A DNA stretch of 38,146 nucleotides from a virus, in IMG/VR virus record IMGVR_UViG_3300024428_000309, positions 1 to 38,146 of that record; one strand, 5' to 3'. Of the stretch, positions 13,762 through 20,934 are shown piece after piece. A program made the translations under genes and the position numbers. Below the pieces are notes generated by a model. The model did not search any database, was not told where the DNA came from, and was given only the letters and a program-made list of their open reading frames with translations. Every line of letters begins with the position of its first letter. Position 1 is the first letter of the stretch.

Positions 13762-14010
13762 ATGGCAAAGAAGAAAAAGAAGCTAGAGATTATTCACGTT
13801 AAGAAGCCAATTATTGGCGAAACGTACTATTTCTATTTCGCAGGATCATGGGAAGTAGGAAAGTTAGAAGGTACCTCTGACAAATTAACAGAAACATACG
13901 GCCATCGATGGTTTACATTTGTTAATGGAAATTATGGAAGACAAATGAGATATCCAGTCTCTATTTATAATATTAGAAAAACTCACCCAAAACAAGAAAA
14001 AGATGTATAG
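13762..14010 (+). CDS. small basic protein of unknown function
   Basis: 82 residues from the ATG at 13762 (MAKKKKKLEIIHVKKP). A TTG 15 bases upstream is in frame, but the ATG is preferred. The lysine-rich start is followed by short beta strands (GETYYFYFAGSWEVGKLEG, WFTFVNGNY), suggesting a small beta-barrel, possibly nucleic-acid binding. It overlaps the exonuclease gene by eight bases (ATGTATAG), so the two are probably co-translated. Confidence 0.6.
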   Translation: MAKKKKKLEIIHVKKPIIGETYYFYFAGSWEVGKLEGTSDKLTETYGHRWFTFVNGNYGRQMRYPVSIYNIRKTHPKQEKDV

Positions 14011-14746
14011 TATTTCAGATTTAAAAAACATGTTATTTATTGACATTGAAACGTCAACTGCTGCAAAGGACTTAGATAGCTTTGCAGAGATTATTGGAGA
14101 AAATGCATACTCACACTGGGAAAAGAAAGCAAAGTATGGTAGACAAAGTAAATCAGAGTATGAAGGAGTTTCAGATGCTGATATGTATATCAAGGATGCT
14201 GCCCTTTATCCTGAATTCGGAAGAGCAGTAGTTATTACAATCGGACAAGTCACCTTCCCAGATGGCATTACACCTACCCCTAAGATAAAGTCTTTTTATG
14301 GAGATGATGAAAAGAATACTCTAAAGGAATTTATGGATACGATGGCATTAATCTTTAAGGCAAATCCTAAAATTCAAATAGTAGGTCATAACATTAAAGG
14401 CTTTGATATGCCTTACTTAATTAAAAGATCCATTATTCAAGGTGTAGAAATTCCACAACAATTACACTTACAAAAACTTAAGCCATGGGAGAATTGTCTA
14501 TTAGACACTAATGAAATATGGAAATTTGGCGGATGGAATGGTGCATCTCTTTCTATGATCTGTGATCTTTTACAGATACCTTCTCCTAAACAAAACATGT
14601 ATGGTGGTGAAGTATCAGAAGCGTATTACGCTGGAAGATTAGAAGAAATTAAAGACTATTGTGAAGATGATGTTATTGGAACTATGAACGTGATGTTAAA
14701 GATGTCAGATATGGAACTAGTATCTAAGGTTGAAGCTCCATTTTAA
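14003..14746 (+). CDS. DEDDy 3'-5' exonuclease (PolB-exo-like)
   Basis: 247 residues with the three exonuclease motifs in order. Exo I is LFIDIETS (D14, E16), Exo II is VGHNIKGFDMPYLI (D135), and Exo III is YCEDD (Y219, D223), which is the DEDDy pattern. The gap between motifs and the WKFGGWNGASLSMICDLL stretch match the stand-alone family of predicted exonucleases related to the DNA polymerase B proofreading domain (DNA_pol_B_exo2). It should remove nucleotides 3'-5' from DNA using two metal ions; proofreading, repair or turnover of host DNA are all possible. It ends directly before a strong conserved promoter, so it probably closes its transcription unit. No polymerase domain is attached. 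Confidence 0.82.
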   Translation: MYSISDLKNMLFIDIETSTAAKDLDSFAEIIGENAYSHWEKKAKYGRQSKSEYEGVSDADMYIKDAALYPEFGRAVVITIGQVTFPDGITPTPKIKSFYGDDEKNTLKEFMDTMALIFKANPKIQIVGHNIKGFDMPYLIKRSIIQGVEIPQQLHLQKLKPWENCLLDTNEIWKFGGWNGASLSMICDLLQIPSPKQNMYGGEVSEAYYAGRLEEIKDYCEDDVIGTMNVMLKMSDMELVSKVEAPF

Positions 14747-14759
14747 TTTAAACTTTTTT

Positions 14760-14820
14760 GAAAATAAACAGTTAAAAGTTTTTTTATCTCAGAAATTTTG
14801 CTTATATTAGTATAGTAATT
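14760..14820 (+). promoter_or_regulatory. conserved phage promoter module, copy 1
   Basis: A 61-base block nearly identical to 20634-20694 (about four differences) and similar to 21072-21131. It contains AAACAG, a T7 run, ATCTCA, TTTTGC and TATATTAG (14803-14810). TATATTAG fits the Bacteroidota -7 element TAnnTTTG at five of six defined bases, and the T run 17 bases upstream could act as the -33 region. The ATG is 25 bases downstream. Confidence 0.75.
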
Positions 14821-14834
14821 AAAAATAAAGAAAT

Positions 14835-15119
14835 ATGTTTGAAGACTTCGAAGACCAAAACAACGATGAGCACGATGAAATAGCTCAAATTCAAAAAAAT
14901 GCAGATATGGAAAATAACCTTCACGAACTGAAAGATAAACTAGTTAGAAATAACTGGGATATGATCTTAGAAAAAGGAGTTGACTTTAAATCAATGCAAG
15001 ACAACGGCATAGAAATAGAACCGATTATCAGAACATTACAGCAAATGTTAGATTGGTTTCAGGAATCTGAAGAATATGAAAAATGTGCACATCTTAAAAA
15101 TATTCTAGACAATAAATAA
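14835..15119 (+). CDS. small acidic protein with UVR-like C-terminal motif (copy A)
   Basis: 94 residues. The acidic, disordered-looking start (MFEDFEDQNNDEHDE) is followed by helices. The C-terminus MLDWFQESEEYEKCAHLKNI is nearly the same as in the products of 16070-16375 and 16673-16930, which share a YF-x-E-x-EEYE(K/R)C-x-x-L core. This resembles the UVR motif of UvrB/UvrC, ClpC and McsA, a helical-hairpin protein-protein contact. It is the first gene after promoter copy 1 and so probably expressed early from the host polymerase. Function unknown; an adaptor role is an inference. Confidence 0.65.
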   Translation: MFEDFEDQNNDEHDEIAQIQKNADMENNLHELKDKLVRNNWDMILEKGVDFKSMQDNGIEIEPIIRTLQQMLDWFQESEEYEKCAHLKNILDNK

Positions 15120-15137
15120 AATGTGTATAAATATATC

Positions 15138-15332
15138 ATGGAAGAACAATTATTAAAAGTCATTGCGGAGCAACTTACGAGAATTGCAGATCTTATGGAA
15201 AACCAACAGAAAAGAGATGTGGTTGAAAAAAGAAAGAGCATTAAAGTCGTTAAGGAAGCCGTAAAGAAAAGAAAGAATGAACTACTACGAACTGCTGCAG
15301 ATAGACAAGTCAGCAAGCCAAGCCGAGATTAA
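15138..15332 (+). CDS. small coiled-coil basic protein, unknown function
   Basis: 64 residues from the ATG at 15138 (MEEQLLKVIAEQLTRIADLM). A GTG at 15123 is in frame but a less likely start. Heptad-like leucines and a highly basic second half suggest a helix, perhaps nucleic-acid binding. Its last 56 bases overlap the start of the dnaJ gene in another frame, an unusually long overlap for this window. The gene fills a gap otherwise without coding, which supports it, but it could be a chance frame. Confidence 0.5.
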   Translation: MEEQLLKVIAEQLTRIADLMENQQKRDVVEKRKSIKVVKEAVKKRKNELLRTAADRQVSKPSRD

Positions 15333-16077
15333 GAAGGCCTATCGTAAACTAGCAAAGCAATATCATCCCGATACCGTCGAAGGGGATGAGTCTTCCTTTA
15401 AAGAAATAGTTACAGCATACGAGGTTTTATCTGACGAGAACAGAAAAAGAAAGTATGATATTGAATTAGGATATAAGTCTTCTGACAATCCATTTCATAG
15501 TTGGTTTCAAAACGGAGAAGGATCCTTCAGTGATATGTTCAATGATGCGTTTGGTTCCTCTTCAAAAGGAAGAGACGTTACGGTTAGAATGACAATAACC
15601 CTAGAAGAATCTTATCATGGAACCCAAAAGAGAGTAGACATAGGTTCTAAAAAACTAAACGTTAATATACCTAAAGGAGTTTATGAAGGTATGAAGTTAA
15701 AAATTAGTGGAAAAGGTCAACCTCATCCTGCTAATTCATCTGCACCCAAAGGAGATCTAATCATTATAATTAATTTAAAATATGATGATAGGATTATATT
15801 AAACGGAAATGACATCTATGTAGATGCAAATGTTTCTTTTTATGATATGATTCTAGGAACTGAAATAGAAATCAATACGCCTTTTTATAAAATAAAGGTA
15901 AATGTTCCTCCAAATTCACAGAATAATAAGATATTAAGAATAAGTGGTAAAGGATTCCCGATATATAGTATGAATACTTATGGTAACCTTATGGTGAAGT
16001 TAAATGCATTTAATCCACCCCTTAAAGATTCACAAATAGAACTAATAAAAAAAATAAAAGAAATAGACAATGAATGA
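15277..16077 (+). CDS. dnaJ-like: DnaJ / CbpA-type co-chaperone
   Basis: 266 residues. The J domain is at 1-65 (MNYYELLQIDKSASQAEIKK, with the HPD motif at 30-32, and YEVLSDENRKRKYD). A short Gly/Phe-poor linker (NPFHSWFQNGEGSFSDMF) is followed by two beta-sandwich substrate-binding domains from about 95 to 265 (VTVRMTITLEESYHGTQKRV, INIPKG-type VNIPKGVYEGMKLKISGKGQ, later VNVPPNSQNNKILRISGKGF). The cysteine-rich zinc domain of DnaJ is absent, so it is of the CbpA class. It stimulates host DnaK ATPase and delivers clients, probably for phage replication or assembly. The ATG lies inside the preceding small gene; the J domain begins at once, so this start is secure. It overlaps the next gene by eight bases. 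Confidence 0.92.
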   Translation: MNYYELLQIDKSASQAEIKKAYRKLAKQYHPDTVEGDESSFKEIVTAYEVLSDENRKRKYDIELGYKSSDNPFHSWFQNGEGSFSDMFNDAFGSSSKGRDVTVRMTITLEESYHGTQKRVDIGSKKLNVNIPKGVYEGMKLKISGKGQPHPANSSAPKGDLIIIINLKYDDRIILNGNDIYVDANVSFYDMILGTEIEINTPFYKIKVNVPPNSQNNKILRISGKGFPIYSMNTYGNLMVKLNAFNPPLKDSQIELIKKIKEIDNE

Positions 16078-16375
16078 TTTACCAGATTTTGACGAATGGG
16101 ATAATTCAGATACCAATAGAAATAATCCAGAATTTGAAGTTAACAACAGCGTAGAATCAATCGCGTTTATTGAAAAATTGAAATCATCATCCAAAGAGAT
16201 AATGATGGACTTAATTTATAAGGCTATAATTGAAAATGAAATGGGAGCATTAAACAATAATTCTCCTAAAGAAGAAAAAATAGCAGCACTAGAAACGGTT
16301 ATCAAATATTTCGCAGAACAAGAAGAATATGAAAGATGCCATGAACTTAAAAAAATCATAAGCAATATATGTTAA
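16070..16375 (+). CDS. small acidic protein with UVR-like C-terminal motif (copy B)
   Basis: 101 residues. The start (MNDLPDFDEWDNSDTN) is acidic and probably disordered. The C-terminus TVIKYFAEQEEYERCHELKK carries the UVR-like motif shared with the proteins at 14835 and 16673. It overlaps dnaJ by eight bases upstream and the bS21 gene by seven bases downstream, so all three are likely translated in a coupled way. The placement between a chaperone and a ribosomal protein hints at a protein-quality or translation role, which remains inference. Confidence 0.65.
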   Translation: MNDLPDFDEWDNSDTNRNNPEFEVNNSVESIAFIEKLKSSSKEIMMDLIYKAIIENEMGALNNNSPKEEKIAALETVIKYFAEQEEYERCHELKKIISNIC

Positions 16376-16566
16376 TAATTAATGTAGATAAAGGGAATAT
16401 AGAAAAAGCTTTAAAACAGTATAAGCGTAAAACCATTAAGACCAAACAGATGAAAAAGGTTAGAGATGAAAAGCAATATACGAAGCCCTCTGCATTAAAG
16501 AGACTTAAGTTCCAAAAGGCAATATATCTTCAAAAGAAATCTAACGCCGAAAACAAGGACAAGTAG
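16369..16566 (+). CDS. rpsU: phage-encoded ribosomal protein bS21
   Basis: 65 residues matching bS21 end to end. It has the N-terminal strand MLIINVDKGNIEKALKQYKR, the KTKQMKKVRDEKQYTKPSA helix region and a basic C-terminal helix (LKRLKFQKAIYLQKK). The opening and the K-P-S segment are closest to what I recall of Bacteroidota bS21 (MLII-x-V-x-x-G). bS21 binds the 30S platform beside the 3' end of 16S rRNA. In Bacteroidota it helps hide the anti-Shine-Dalgarno sequence. A phage copy could replace the host subunit and favour phage mRNA, which in this window lacks Shine-Dalgarno sequences. The start overlaps the preceding gene by seven bases. Family identification is strong; functional incorporation is inferred. 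Confidence 0.9.
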   Translation: MLIINVDKGNIEKALKQYKRKTIKTKQMKKVRDEKQYTKPSALKRLKFQKAIYLQKKSNAENKDK

Positions 16567-16672
16567 AAATATAATAACATATTTTTTTACTTCATTTTAC
16601 CTTAGACCTTACCGGAATTAAATATATAAATTGAGATTATTAATATCTCGATATAAAAAAATATACTTTGTA

Positions 16673-16930
16673 ATGAAGGAATCTTTTAGTGATGACAAAG
16701 ACGCATTGATGAGATCAAGCTATTATACTATCACAAGAAATTTTACTAAAACCATTAATAGATTTGTTGTATTCAGCGAAGGCAAGAATACGATAGAAAT
16801 CCCTCATGGCGAAGGACAAAGAAGCAAGTTCATAGATATTATTATAGAATATTTTGAAGAACTTGAGGAGTATGAAAAATGTGATACGTTATTGCAGCTT
16901 AAAAAAACGGTAATAATGGCAGGAGACTAA
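16673..16930 (+). CDS. small protein with UVR-like C-terminal motif (copy C)
   Basis: 85 residues from the ATG at 16673 (MKESFSDDKDALMRSSYYTI). A TTG 42 bases upstream keeps the frame open, but the ATG is preferred. The C-terminus IIIEYFEELEEYEKCDTLLQ repeats the motif seen at 14835 and 16070; the rest is different, so the three share a module rather than a whole fold. It is preceded by a 106-base gap containing an imperfect inverted repeat (GAGAT 16633-16637 / ATCTC 16645-16649). Function unknown. Confidence 0.6.
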   Translation: MKESFSDDKDALMRSSYYTITRNFTKTINRFVVFSEGKNTIEIPHGEGQRSKFIDIIIEYFEELEEYEKCDTLLQLKKTVIMAGD

Positions 16931-16944
16931 AAAAATTAAACTCG

Positions 16945-17673
16945 ATGAGCAGAAACAATTCAAACAATAAATCTTCATCTAGTTCCGATGGACCTAGAAG
17001 AAGAAGATACGGAATAAAAGAAGCAGAATTAAAAGGAGTACAATTAAGACAATCCCAAAAGAAATATACAAACACAATACTAGAGAATCAGATAACGTTT
17101 TGCACAGGTCCAGCTGGAACATCCAAAACATTTACAGCATGTTATACTGCACTCCTCCTCTTAGCTAGAAAAGAGATTTCACAAATAGTATTATGTAAAC
17201 CCATCCAGGAAGCAGGTGAAAAGTTAGGATTTTTACCAGGAGATATCGCAGACAAGATAGATCCATTCATGCAATCATACATATCGAACATTACAAAAAT
17301 AGTAGGATCTGAAATAGCACAAACTCTCGTAGAGAAAGAAGTTATTGTATTTAGGCCAATGGCTTATATGAGAGGTGATACATTTGACGGATCATTAATG
17401 GTATTAGATGAAGCACAGAATGCAACGTTCAAGCAGTTAATGTTATTTGTAACAAGAATGGGTAAAGACTCTAAGGTTATAGTAACAGGAGACGTTAGCC
17501 AGCATGATATATCTAAAGCCAATGTTGGTTTACCTTCGTTTACTGAATTAATGACAGGTATTAAAGGAATAGGTGTGCATGAATTTACTGAAAAAGATAT
17601 TGTTAGAGCAAAGATCCTTCAGGAAGTTGTAAAGAGATACGATAAGTGGAAGGAAAACCACGAGCCTAAATAA
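16945..17673 (+). CDS. phoH: PhoH-like ATPase
   Basis: 242 residues. A serine-rich basic leader (1-30) precedes the PhoH ATPase core: Walker A in CTGPAGTSKTFTA (GPAGTSKT 55-62), KPIQEAGEKLGFLPGD (85-100), which is a PhoH signature, Walker B VLDEAQNAT (153-161) and TGDVSQHDI (181-189). PhoH proteins bind and hydrolyse ATP and are linked with RNA metabolism and nuclease partners. They are frequent in marine phages. The actual role in phage infection is not settled. It lies 14 bases after the UVR-like gene and just before RNase HII, so a nucleic-acid processing context is visible. Confidence 0.9.
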   Translation: MSRNNSNNKSSSSSDGPRRRRYGIKEAELKGVQLRQSQKKYTNTILENQITFCTGPAGTSKTFTACYTALLLLARKEISQIVLCKPIQEAGEKLGFLPGDIADKIDPFMQSYISNITKIVGSEIAQTLVEKEVIVFRPMAYMRGDTFDGSLMVLDEAQNATFKQLMLFVTRMGKDSKVIVTGDVSQHDISKANVGLPSFTELMTGIKGIGVHEFTEKDIVRAKILQEVVKRYDKWKENHEPK

Positions 17674-17689
17674 ACATTTCACTAAATGT
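17674..17689 (+). terminator. short hairpin between phoH and rnhB
   Basis: ACATTT (17674-17679), loop CACT, AAATGT (17684-17689) form a weak 6-base A/T-rich stem right after the phoH stop. No T run follows, so it is more likely an RNA stabiliser or processing site than a terminator. Confidence 0.25.
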
Positions 17690-17714
17690 GTGTATAACTC
17701 CTATAAAACTTAAT

Positions 17715-18344
17715 ATGGAGAAAGCAAAACACATCTTACTTAAAGGAAGTTATAATGACGATAGAAGTATCGTTGAAGTTGGAATAGACGAAGCAGGTCG
17801 AGGTGCCTTGGCAGGCCCAGTTACAGTATCTGCGGTTATTATGCCGTATGGATTTAACCATCCTTTAATAAAAGATTCTAAATTGCTAAATGAATCTCAA
17901 AGAAAAGAGGCTAGGGAAATAGTATTAGATAACGCAATTGCGTATAGCGTTCAGCATATAGATACGGAAACAATAGAATCTACTAACATATTAAAGGCTA
18001 CTCTTCTAGGAATGAAAGAATGTCTAAACACTATTGACAATTCATTTAATTTTATATTAGTGGATGGAGATCAATTCCACGGATATGAAGGAATACCTTT
18101 TAAAACCGTAATAGGTGGAGATAATAAATATAGTTCTATCGCTGCTGCATCCATACTTGCTAAAACAAGTAGAGATATGTTAATGAAAGAATTAGATGAA
18201 GAAACTCCAGGATATGGATGGAATTCTAATAAAGGATATGGAACAAAGCAACATATAACTGCAATAAAGGAAATGGGAGCCAGTGATTCACATAGGCCTT
18301 CATTTATATCACATCTATTAACTACTACTAATTCATTATTCTAA
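17715..18344 (+). CDS. rnhB: ribonuclease HII
   Basis: 209 residues from the ATG at 17715. An in-frame GTG at 17688 would add nine residues, but the ATG after an A-rich stretch is preferred. Motifs of RNase HII are VGIDEAGRGALAGPV (22-36, D25 and E26), FILVDGDQ (113-120, D117), SIAAASILAKTSRD (141-154) and the C-terminal DSHRPSF (191-197). The enzyme cuts RNA in RNA-DNA hybrids and at single ribonucleotides in DNA, so it may remove primers or R-loops during phage replication. Length is typical. It overlaps the next gene by one base (TAATG). All catalytic residues that I can place are present. Confidence 0.92.
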   Translation: MEKAKHILLKGSYNDDRSIVEVGIDEAGRGALAGPVTVSAVIMPYGFNHPLIKDSKLLNESQRKEAREIVLDNAIAYSVQHIDTETIESTNILKATLLGMKECLNTIDNSFNFILVDGDQFHGYEGIPFKTVIGGDNKYSSIAAASILAKTSRDMLMKELDEETPGYGWNSNKGYGTKQHITAIKEMGASDSHRPSFISHLLTTTNSLF

Positions 18345-18685
18345 TGAAACTTTTTTACGGCTTTTTATTATTCCTCTTAGGGCAAGGACTTATTTGGATT
18401 CAAACTAATGGACAATTTGTATGGCCCTGGTTTAAGAAAAACCCATGGCCAGTTGCCATTGGAATGGGTTCTATTATTAGTTACATTTTAATTAAAGCAA
18501 CACAGATGGTTGTTGAGCACTTTGACGGTTTACTTTGGCCTGGAAGATTCATAGGTTTTGCTAGTGGTATTCTTATATTTACTGCTATGACTTATTACTT
18601 TATGAATGAAGGTATCACGGCGAAGACCGGAGTGTCTCTATTATTAACCCTTATTTTAATATCGATACAAATACTATGGAAATAA
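18344..18685 (+). CDS. small membrane protein of unknown function
   Basis: 113 residues with four hydrophobic segments (about 3-19, 36-52, 68-86, 95-112) and aromatic-rich loops (FVWPWFKKNPWP). No known motif. Translation is coupled to rnhB through TAATG, and its end overlaps the next glycosyltransferase gene by ten bases. The position before a glycosyltransferase would fit a membrane partner, but no family is recognised. Confidence 0.65.
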   Translation: MKLFYGFLLFLLGQGLIWIQTNGQFVWPWFKKNPWPVAIGMGSIISYILIKATQMVVEHFDGLLWPGRFIGFASGILIFTAMTYYFMNEGITAKTGVSLLLTLILISIQILWK

Positions 18686-19401
18686 ATTCAGTTACAGTTG
18701 TTCTTACCTCATGTGGAAGAGTTGATCTTTTAGAAAAAACACTAGACTCTTTTTTTAAATTCAACACATATCCAATTGAAAGATTTATTATAACAGAGGA
18801 CTCTGCACAGGAAGAAGTATTTGATGCATGTAATGAGCTTAATAAGAAGTATAATAACTCTTTAGAGTTTATGTTTAATGAAAATAAACTAGGACAGTCA
18901 AAGTCAATAGATAAAGCATACTCTACCGTAACTACTAAATATGTTTTTCATTGTGAAGAAGATTGGGAATTCTATAGACATGGATTTATCGAAGATTCTA
19001 TTAGAATTCTCTCTGCTAGTGAAAAAATATTACAAGCATGGATACGCCCAAAGAACGATAGGATTTTAAATAAAATATCTGAAAGAGTATTTGAATTAAA
19101 CGGAATGAAAGTTAGAGCTGTTCTTCCTGCCAGTTTTTCAACAGGAGACTTGAACGAAGATGGTACTCCCATGATAGTCAGGGATTATATGGGATTTAGC
19201 TGGAATCCAGGCTTAAAAAGAATGAGCGACTATAGACTATTAAATAACGGGTACACGGGAATGGTTAGAGAACATCTCGTAGATCACTGGTATAGAGATC
19301 AGGGTTTTATAGTTGTTAGTTTATCAGTGGACGATAATGATGGATATGTCAAACATATCGGATGGGATAGAAGAGCTGGAGATCCTGGATTCGTAGGATA
19401 G
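18676..19401 (+). CDS. GT-A family glycosyltransferase
   Basis: 241 residues. The N-terminal nucleotide-sugar half has VTVVLTSCGRVDLLEKTLDS (6-25), RFIITEDS (36-43), NKLGQSKSIDKAY and the metal-site motif FHCEEDWEFY with EEDW at 94-97. The rest is variable, as expected for acceptor-binding halves. EDW in place of DxD is common in this family. It has no membrane segment of its own, but overlaps a membrane-protein gene. It is the fourth glycosyltransferase gene in the window, 6.7 kb downstream of the fibre-modification cluster. Whether it also acts on the fibre or on host glycans is open. Confidence 0.78.
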   Translation: MEINSVTVVLTSCGRVDLLEKTLDSFFKFNTYPIERFIITEDSAQEEVFDACNELNKKYNNSLEFMFNENKLGQSKSIDKAYSTVTTKYVFHCEEDWEFYRHGFIEDSIRILSASEKILQAWIRPKNDRILNKISERVFELNGMKVRAVLPASFSTGDLNEDGTPMIVRDYMGFSWNPGLKRMSDYRLLNNGYTGMVREHLVDHWYRDQGFIVVSLSVDDNDGYVKHIGWDRRAGDPGFVG

Positions 19402-19410
19402 ATATATAGA
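19401..19410 (+). promoter_or_regulatory. GATATATA box close to start codon
   Basis: GATATATAGA ends two bases before the ATG at 19413. A nearly identical arrangement occurs at 22738-22747 before 22750. The spacing is too short for a normal leader, so it may act as an A/T-rich translation leader, not a promoter. Confidence 0.25.
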
Positions 19411-19412
19411 GT

Positions 19413-19970
19413 ATGAAACATCTAATGACATTCGAAAAGTATTACGCATATAACGATTTCAAAAAGAACTGGGGTTCTCCTGAAGAAATGAAACAGGAAG
19501 TTGAATGGATTATGGCGAGATTATTACCTAAGGAAGATATGCTTAAAAGCATTGAAGATCTTTCAACTGACAAGGGTATTAAATTTGAAATCAAATTATC
19601 TTCTAAAGATACAATCCACATGTATAAAGTAAGTGGATGGAGAATGCAAGAAAATGATGGATGGGAATATTACTATAACAAAAAGAAAACCATCTATAGA
19701 AAATTAAAGAATCAACTAGAAAAAGAAATCTTATCTGATCTAGAATTATTCTTAAAATACTTTAAATCATACGATCTATATGCACAATACATCGATGATG
19801 GTGGACAATATAGAGCCGCAAAAGATAACAATTCTTCTATTATAGACAGATTTGACAATTTATCATCTTCTGATAAAAAGAAAGCTAAGAAAGAATTGCT
19901 TAAACATTTTAAGGCATCTTATAAAGGAAAAGATATCGTTGATCAGGTAAACAACCTTTTCAAATCCTAG
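19413..19970 (+). CDS. unknown protein with capsid-targeting-like N-terminus (weak)
   Basis: 185 residues, helical and lysine-rich, no recognised domain. The start MKHLMTFEKYYAYNDF shares MKH-x-x-x-FE with other proteins of the window, although the later F-x-x-E part is not well kept. The body includes aromatic stretches (MYKVSGWRMQENDGWEYYYN). It ends just before an intrinsic terminator, closing the operon that began at promoter copy 1. A head-internal protein is possible; this is inference. Confidence 0.6.
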   Translation: MKHLMTFEKYYAYNDFKKNWGSPEEMKQEVEWIMARLLPKEDMLKSIEDLSTDKGIKFEIKLSSKDTIHMYKVSGWRMQENDGWEYYYNKKKTIYRKLKNQLEKEILSDLELFLKYFKSYDLYAQYIDDGGQYRAAKDNNSSIIDRFDNLSSSDKKKAKKELLKHFKASYKGKDIVDQVNNLFKS

Positions 19971-19982
19971 CTTTTTAAAAAT

Positions 19983-20004
19983 AACCCAAATTCATTGGGT
20001 TTTT
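19983..20004 (+). terminator. intrinsic terminator
   Basis: AACCCAA (19983-19989), five-base loop, TTGGGTT (19995-20001), then TTT. It lies 12 bases after the stop at 19970 and just three bases before the ATG at 20008, so the next gene starts immediately after the T run. Confidence 0.85.
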
Positions 20005-20007
20005 ATT

Positions 20008-20604
20008 ATGACTATTTACGTAGCACCTCCAAGGGGAATAAAGGAAAAAGAGGCAATTCGACTCTGGCTTTCACATTACAACCATGAAATAATATGGCTA
20101 GATCTTAGACGCAAGGTCAAAGGCCCTTTACTATTATGTGGAGGAGCAGACATTGGAAAAGACGAAGAAAGGGACGCTAAAGAATTCGTATGGATTAAAC
20201 AGGCCCTGGATTCTAATAATAGAATATTAGGAATATGTAGAGGAATGCAAATCCTAAATCATTATTTTGGAGGAACGGTAGAAGATTTATCTGATGCAAT
20301 AGTAGAAGATCATAAAGCAGCTGACTTTTCAGAAGACGTTGATCATAGCGGGAAGCCATCTCAATTCCATACGGTTGAAGATTTAAATGGAACATTAACT
20401 AGTGTTAATTCTAGGCATCATCAACACTGTAATATACTAGCTAAAAACTTCAAAGCTACACATCTTTCATATCCATTATATTCTGTAGTTGAAGGATTCG
20501 AAGACTTAGATAAAAAGATATGGGCAGTTCAATGGCATCCTGAAAAGATGGAGTCAGAAGATAACGAATATCCTTTAGGTAAACTGTACCATAAGTTTTT
20601 GTAA
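20008..20604 (+). CDS. class I glutamine amidotransferase-like hydrolase (peptidase C26 type)
   Basis: 198 residues. The nucleophile elbow is RILGICRGMQIL (72-83) with C77. The sequence VNSRHHQH (133-140) is typical of the C26 / PuuD gamma-glutamyl hydrolase branch, and the catalytic pair lies in AVQWHPEKME (H177, E179). The family hydrolyses gamma-glutamyl amide bonds or releases ammonia from glutamine for a partner ligase. No synthetase domain is fused. The phage also has an ATP-grasp ligase (12027) and an amidoligase-like gene (37623), so it may serve an amide-ligation pathway or trim a gamma-glutamyl product. It starts right after a terminator, so its promoter is unclear. It ends at a terminator and promoter copy 2. 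Confidence 0.82.
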   Translation: MTIYVAPPRGIKEKEAIRLWLSHYNHEIIWLDLRRKVKGPLLLCGGADIGKDEERDAKEFVWIKQALDSNNRILGICRGMQILNHYFGGTVEDLSDAIVEDHKAADFSEDVDHSGKPSQFHTVEDLNGTLTSVNSRHHQHCNILAKNFKATHLSYPLYSVVEGFEDLDKKIWAVQWHPEKMESEDNEYPLGKLYHKFL

Positions 20605-20605
20605 T

Positions 20606-20633
20606 AACTTCTGGTTATAACCAAAAGTTTTTT
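20606..20633 (+). terminator. intrinsic terminator
   Basis: AACTTCTGGTTA (20606-20617) and TAACCAAAAGTT (20618-20629) are inverted with one mismatch and followed by a T run to 20633. It starts one base after the stop codon of the amidotransferase-like gene and runs straight into promoter copy 2. Confidence 0.75.
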
Positions 20634-20694
20634 GAAAATAAACAGCTAAAAGTTTTTTTATCTCAGATTTTTTGCTTATATTAGTATAGTAATC
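20634..20694 (+). promoter_or_regulatory. conserved phage promoter module, copy 2
   Basis: 61 bases with about four differences from 14760-14820, including the T7 run, ATCTCAGA, TTTTGC and TATATTAG (20677-20684). The next ATG is 26 bases after the -7-like element. Confidence 0.75.
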
Positions 20695-20709
20695 AATCAA
20701 GCAATAATA

Positions 20710-20934
20710 ATGATCAGAAAAAAACTTCACAAACATCAATCAAATCCTGTAATAATCGACTTAACGGGTCCTGAAGGAAATGCCTTCATGCTATTAGCCT
20801 ACGCAAAAAGTTTTTCAAAAGATCTTGGAAAGGATTGGGAAACTCTTTATTCTCAAATGACAGGAGGAGACTATGAAAATCTTATTAAGGTATTTGACGA
20901 AGCGTTTGGAGATTTTGTAATCTTAGAAAGGTAA
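20710..20934 (+). CDS. small conserved phage protein of unknown function
   Basis: 74 residues beginning with a basic stretch (MIRKKLHKHQSNP). The core VIIDLTGPEGNAFMLLAYAK and the later GDYENLIKVFDEAFGDFV form a pattern that I recall from small uncharacterised phage proteins. No catalytic motif is evident. It is the first gene after promoter copy 2 and so probably early. It overlaps the next small gene by one base (TAATG). Confidence 0.65.
   Translation: MIRKKLHKHQSNPVIIDLTGPEGNAFMLLAYAKSFSKDLGKDWETLYSQMTGGDYENLIKVFDEAFGDFVILER

Noticed and set aside
16567-16672. Promoter before 16673 (TTG ... TATACTTTG)
   Set aside because: The element is one base off the TAnnTTTG spacing and lies only a few bases from the ATG. 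The imperfect inverted repeat here is short. Too weak to call.
17688-17714. GTG start for RNase HII
   Set aside because: The ATG at 17715 has an A-rich leader like other genes and gives the usual length; the extra nine residues match nothing in the family.
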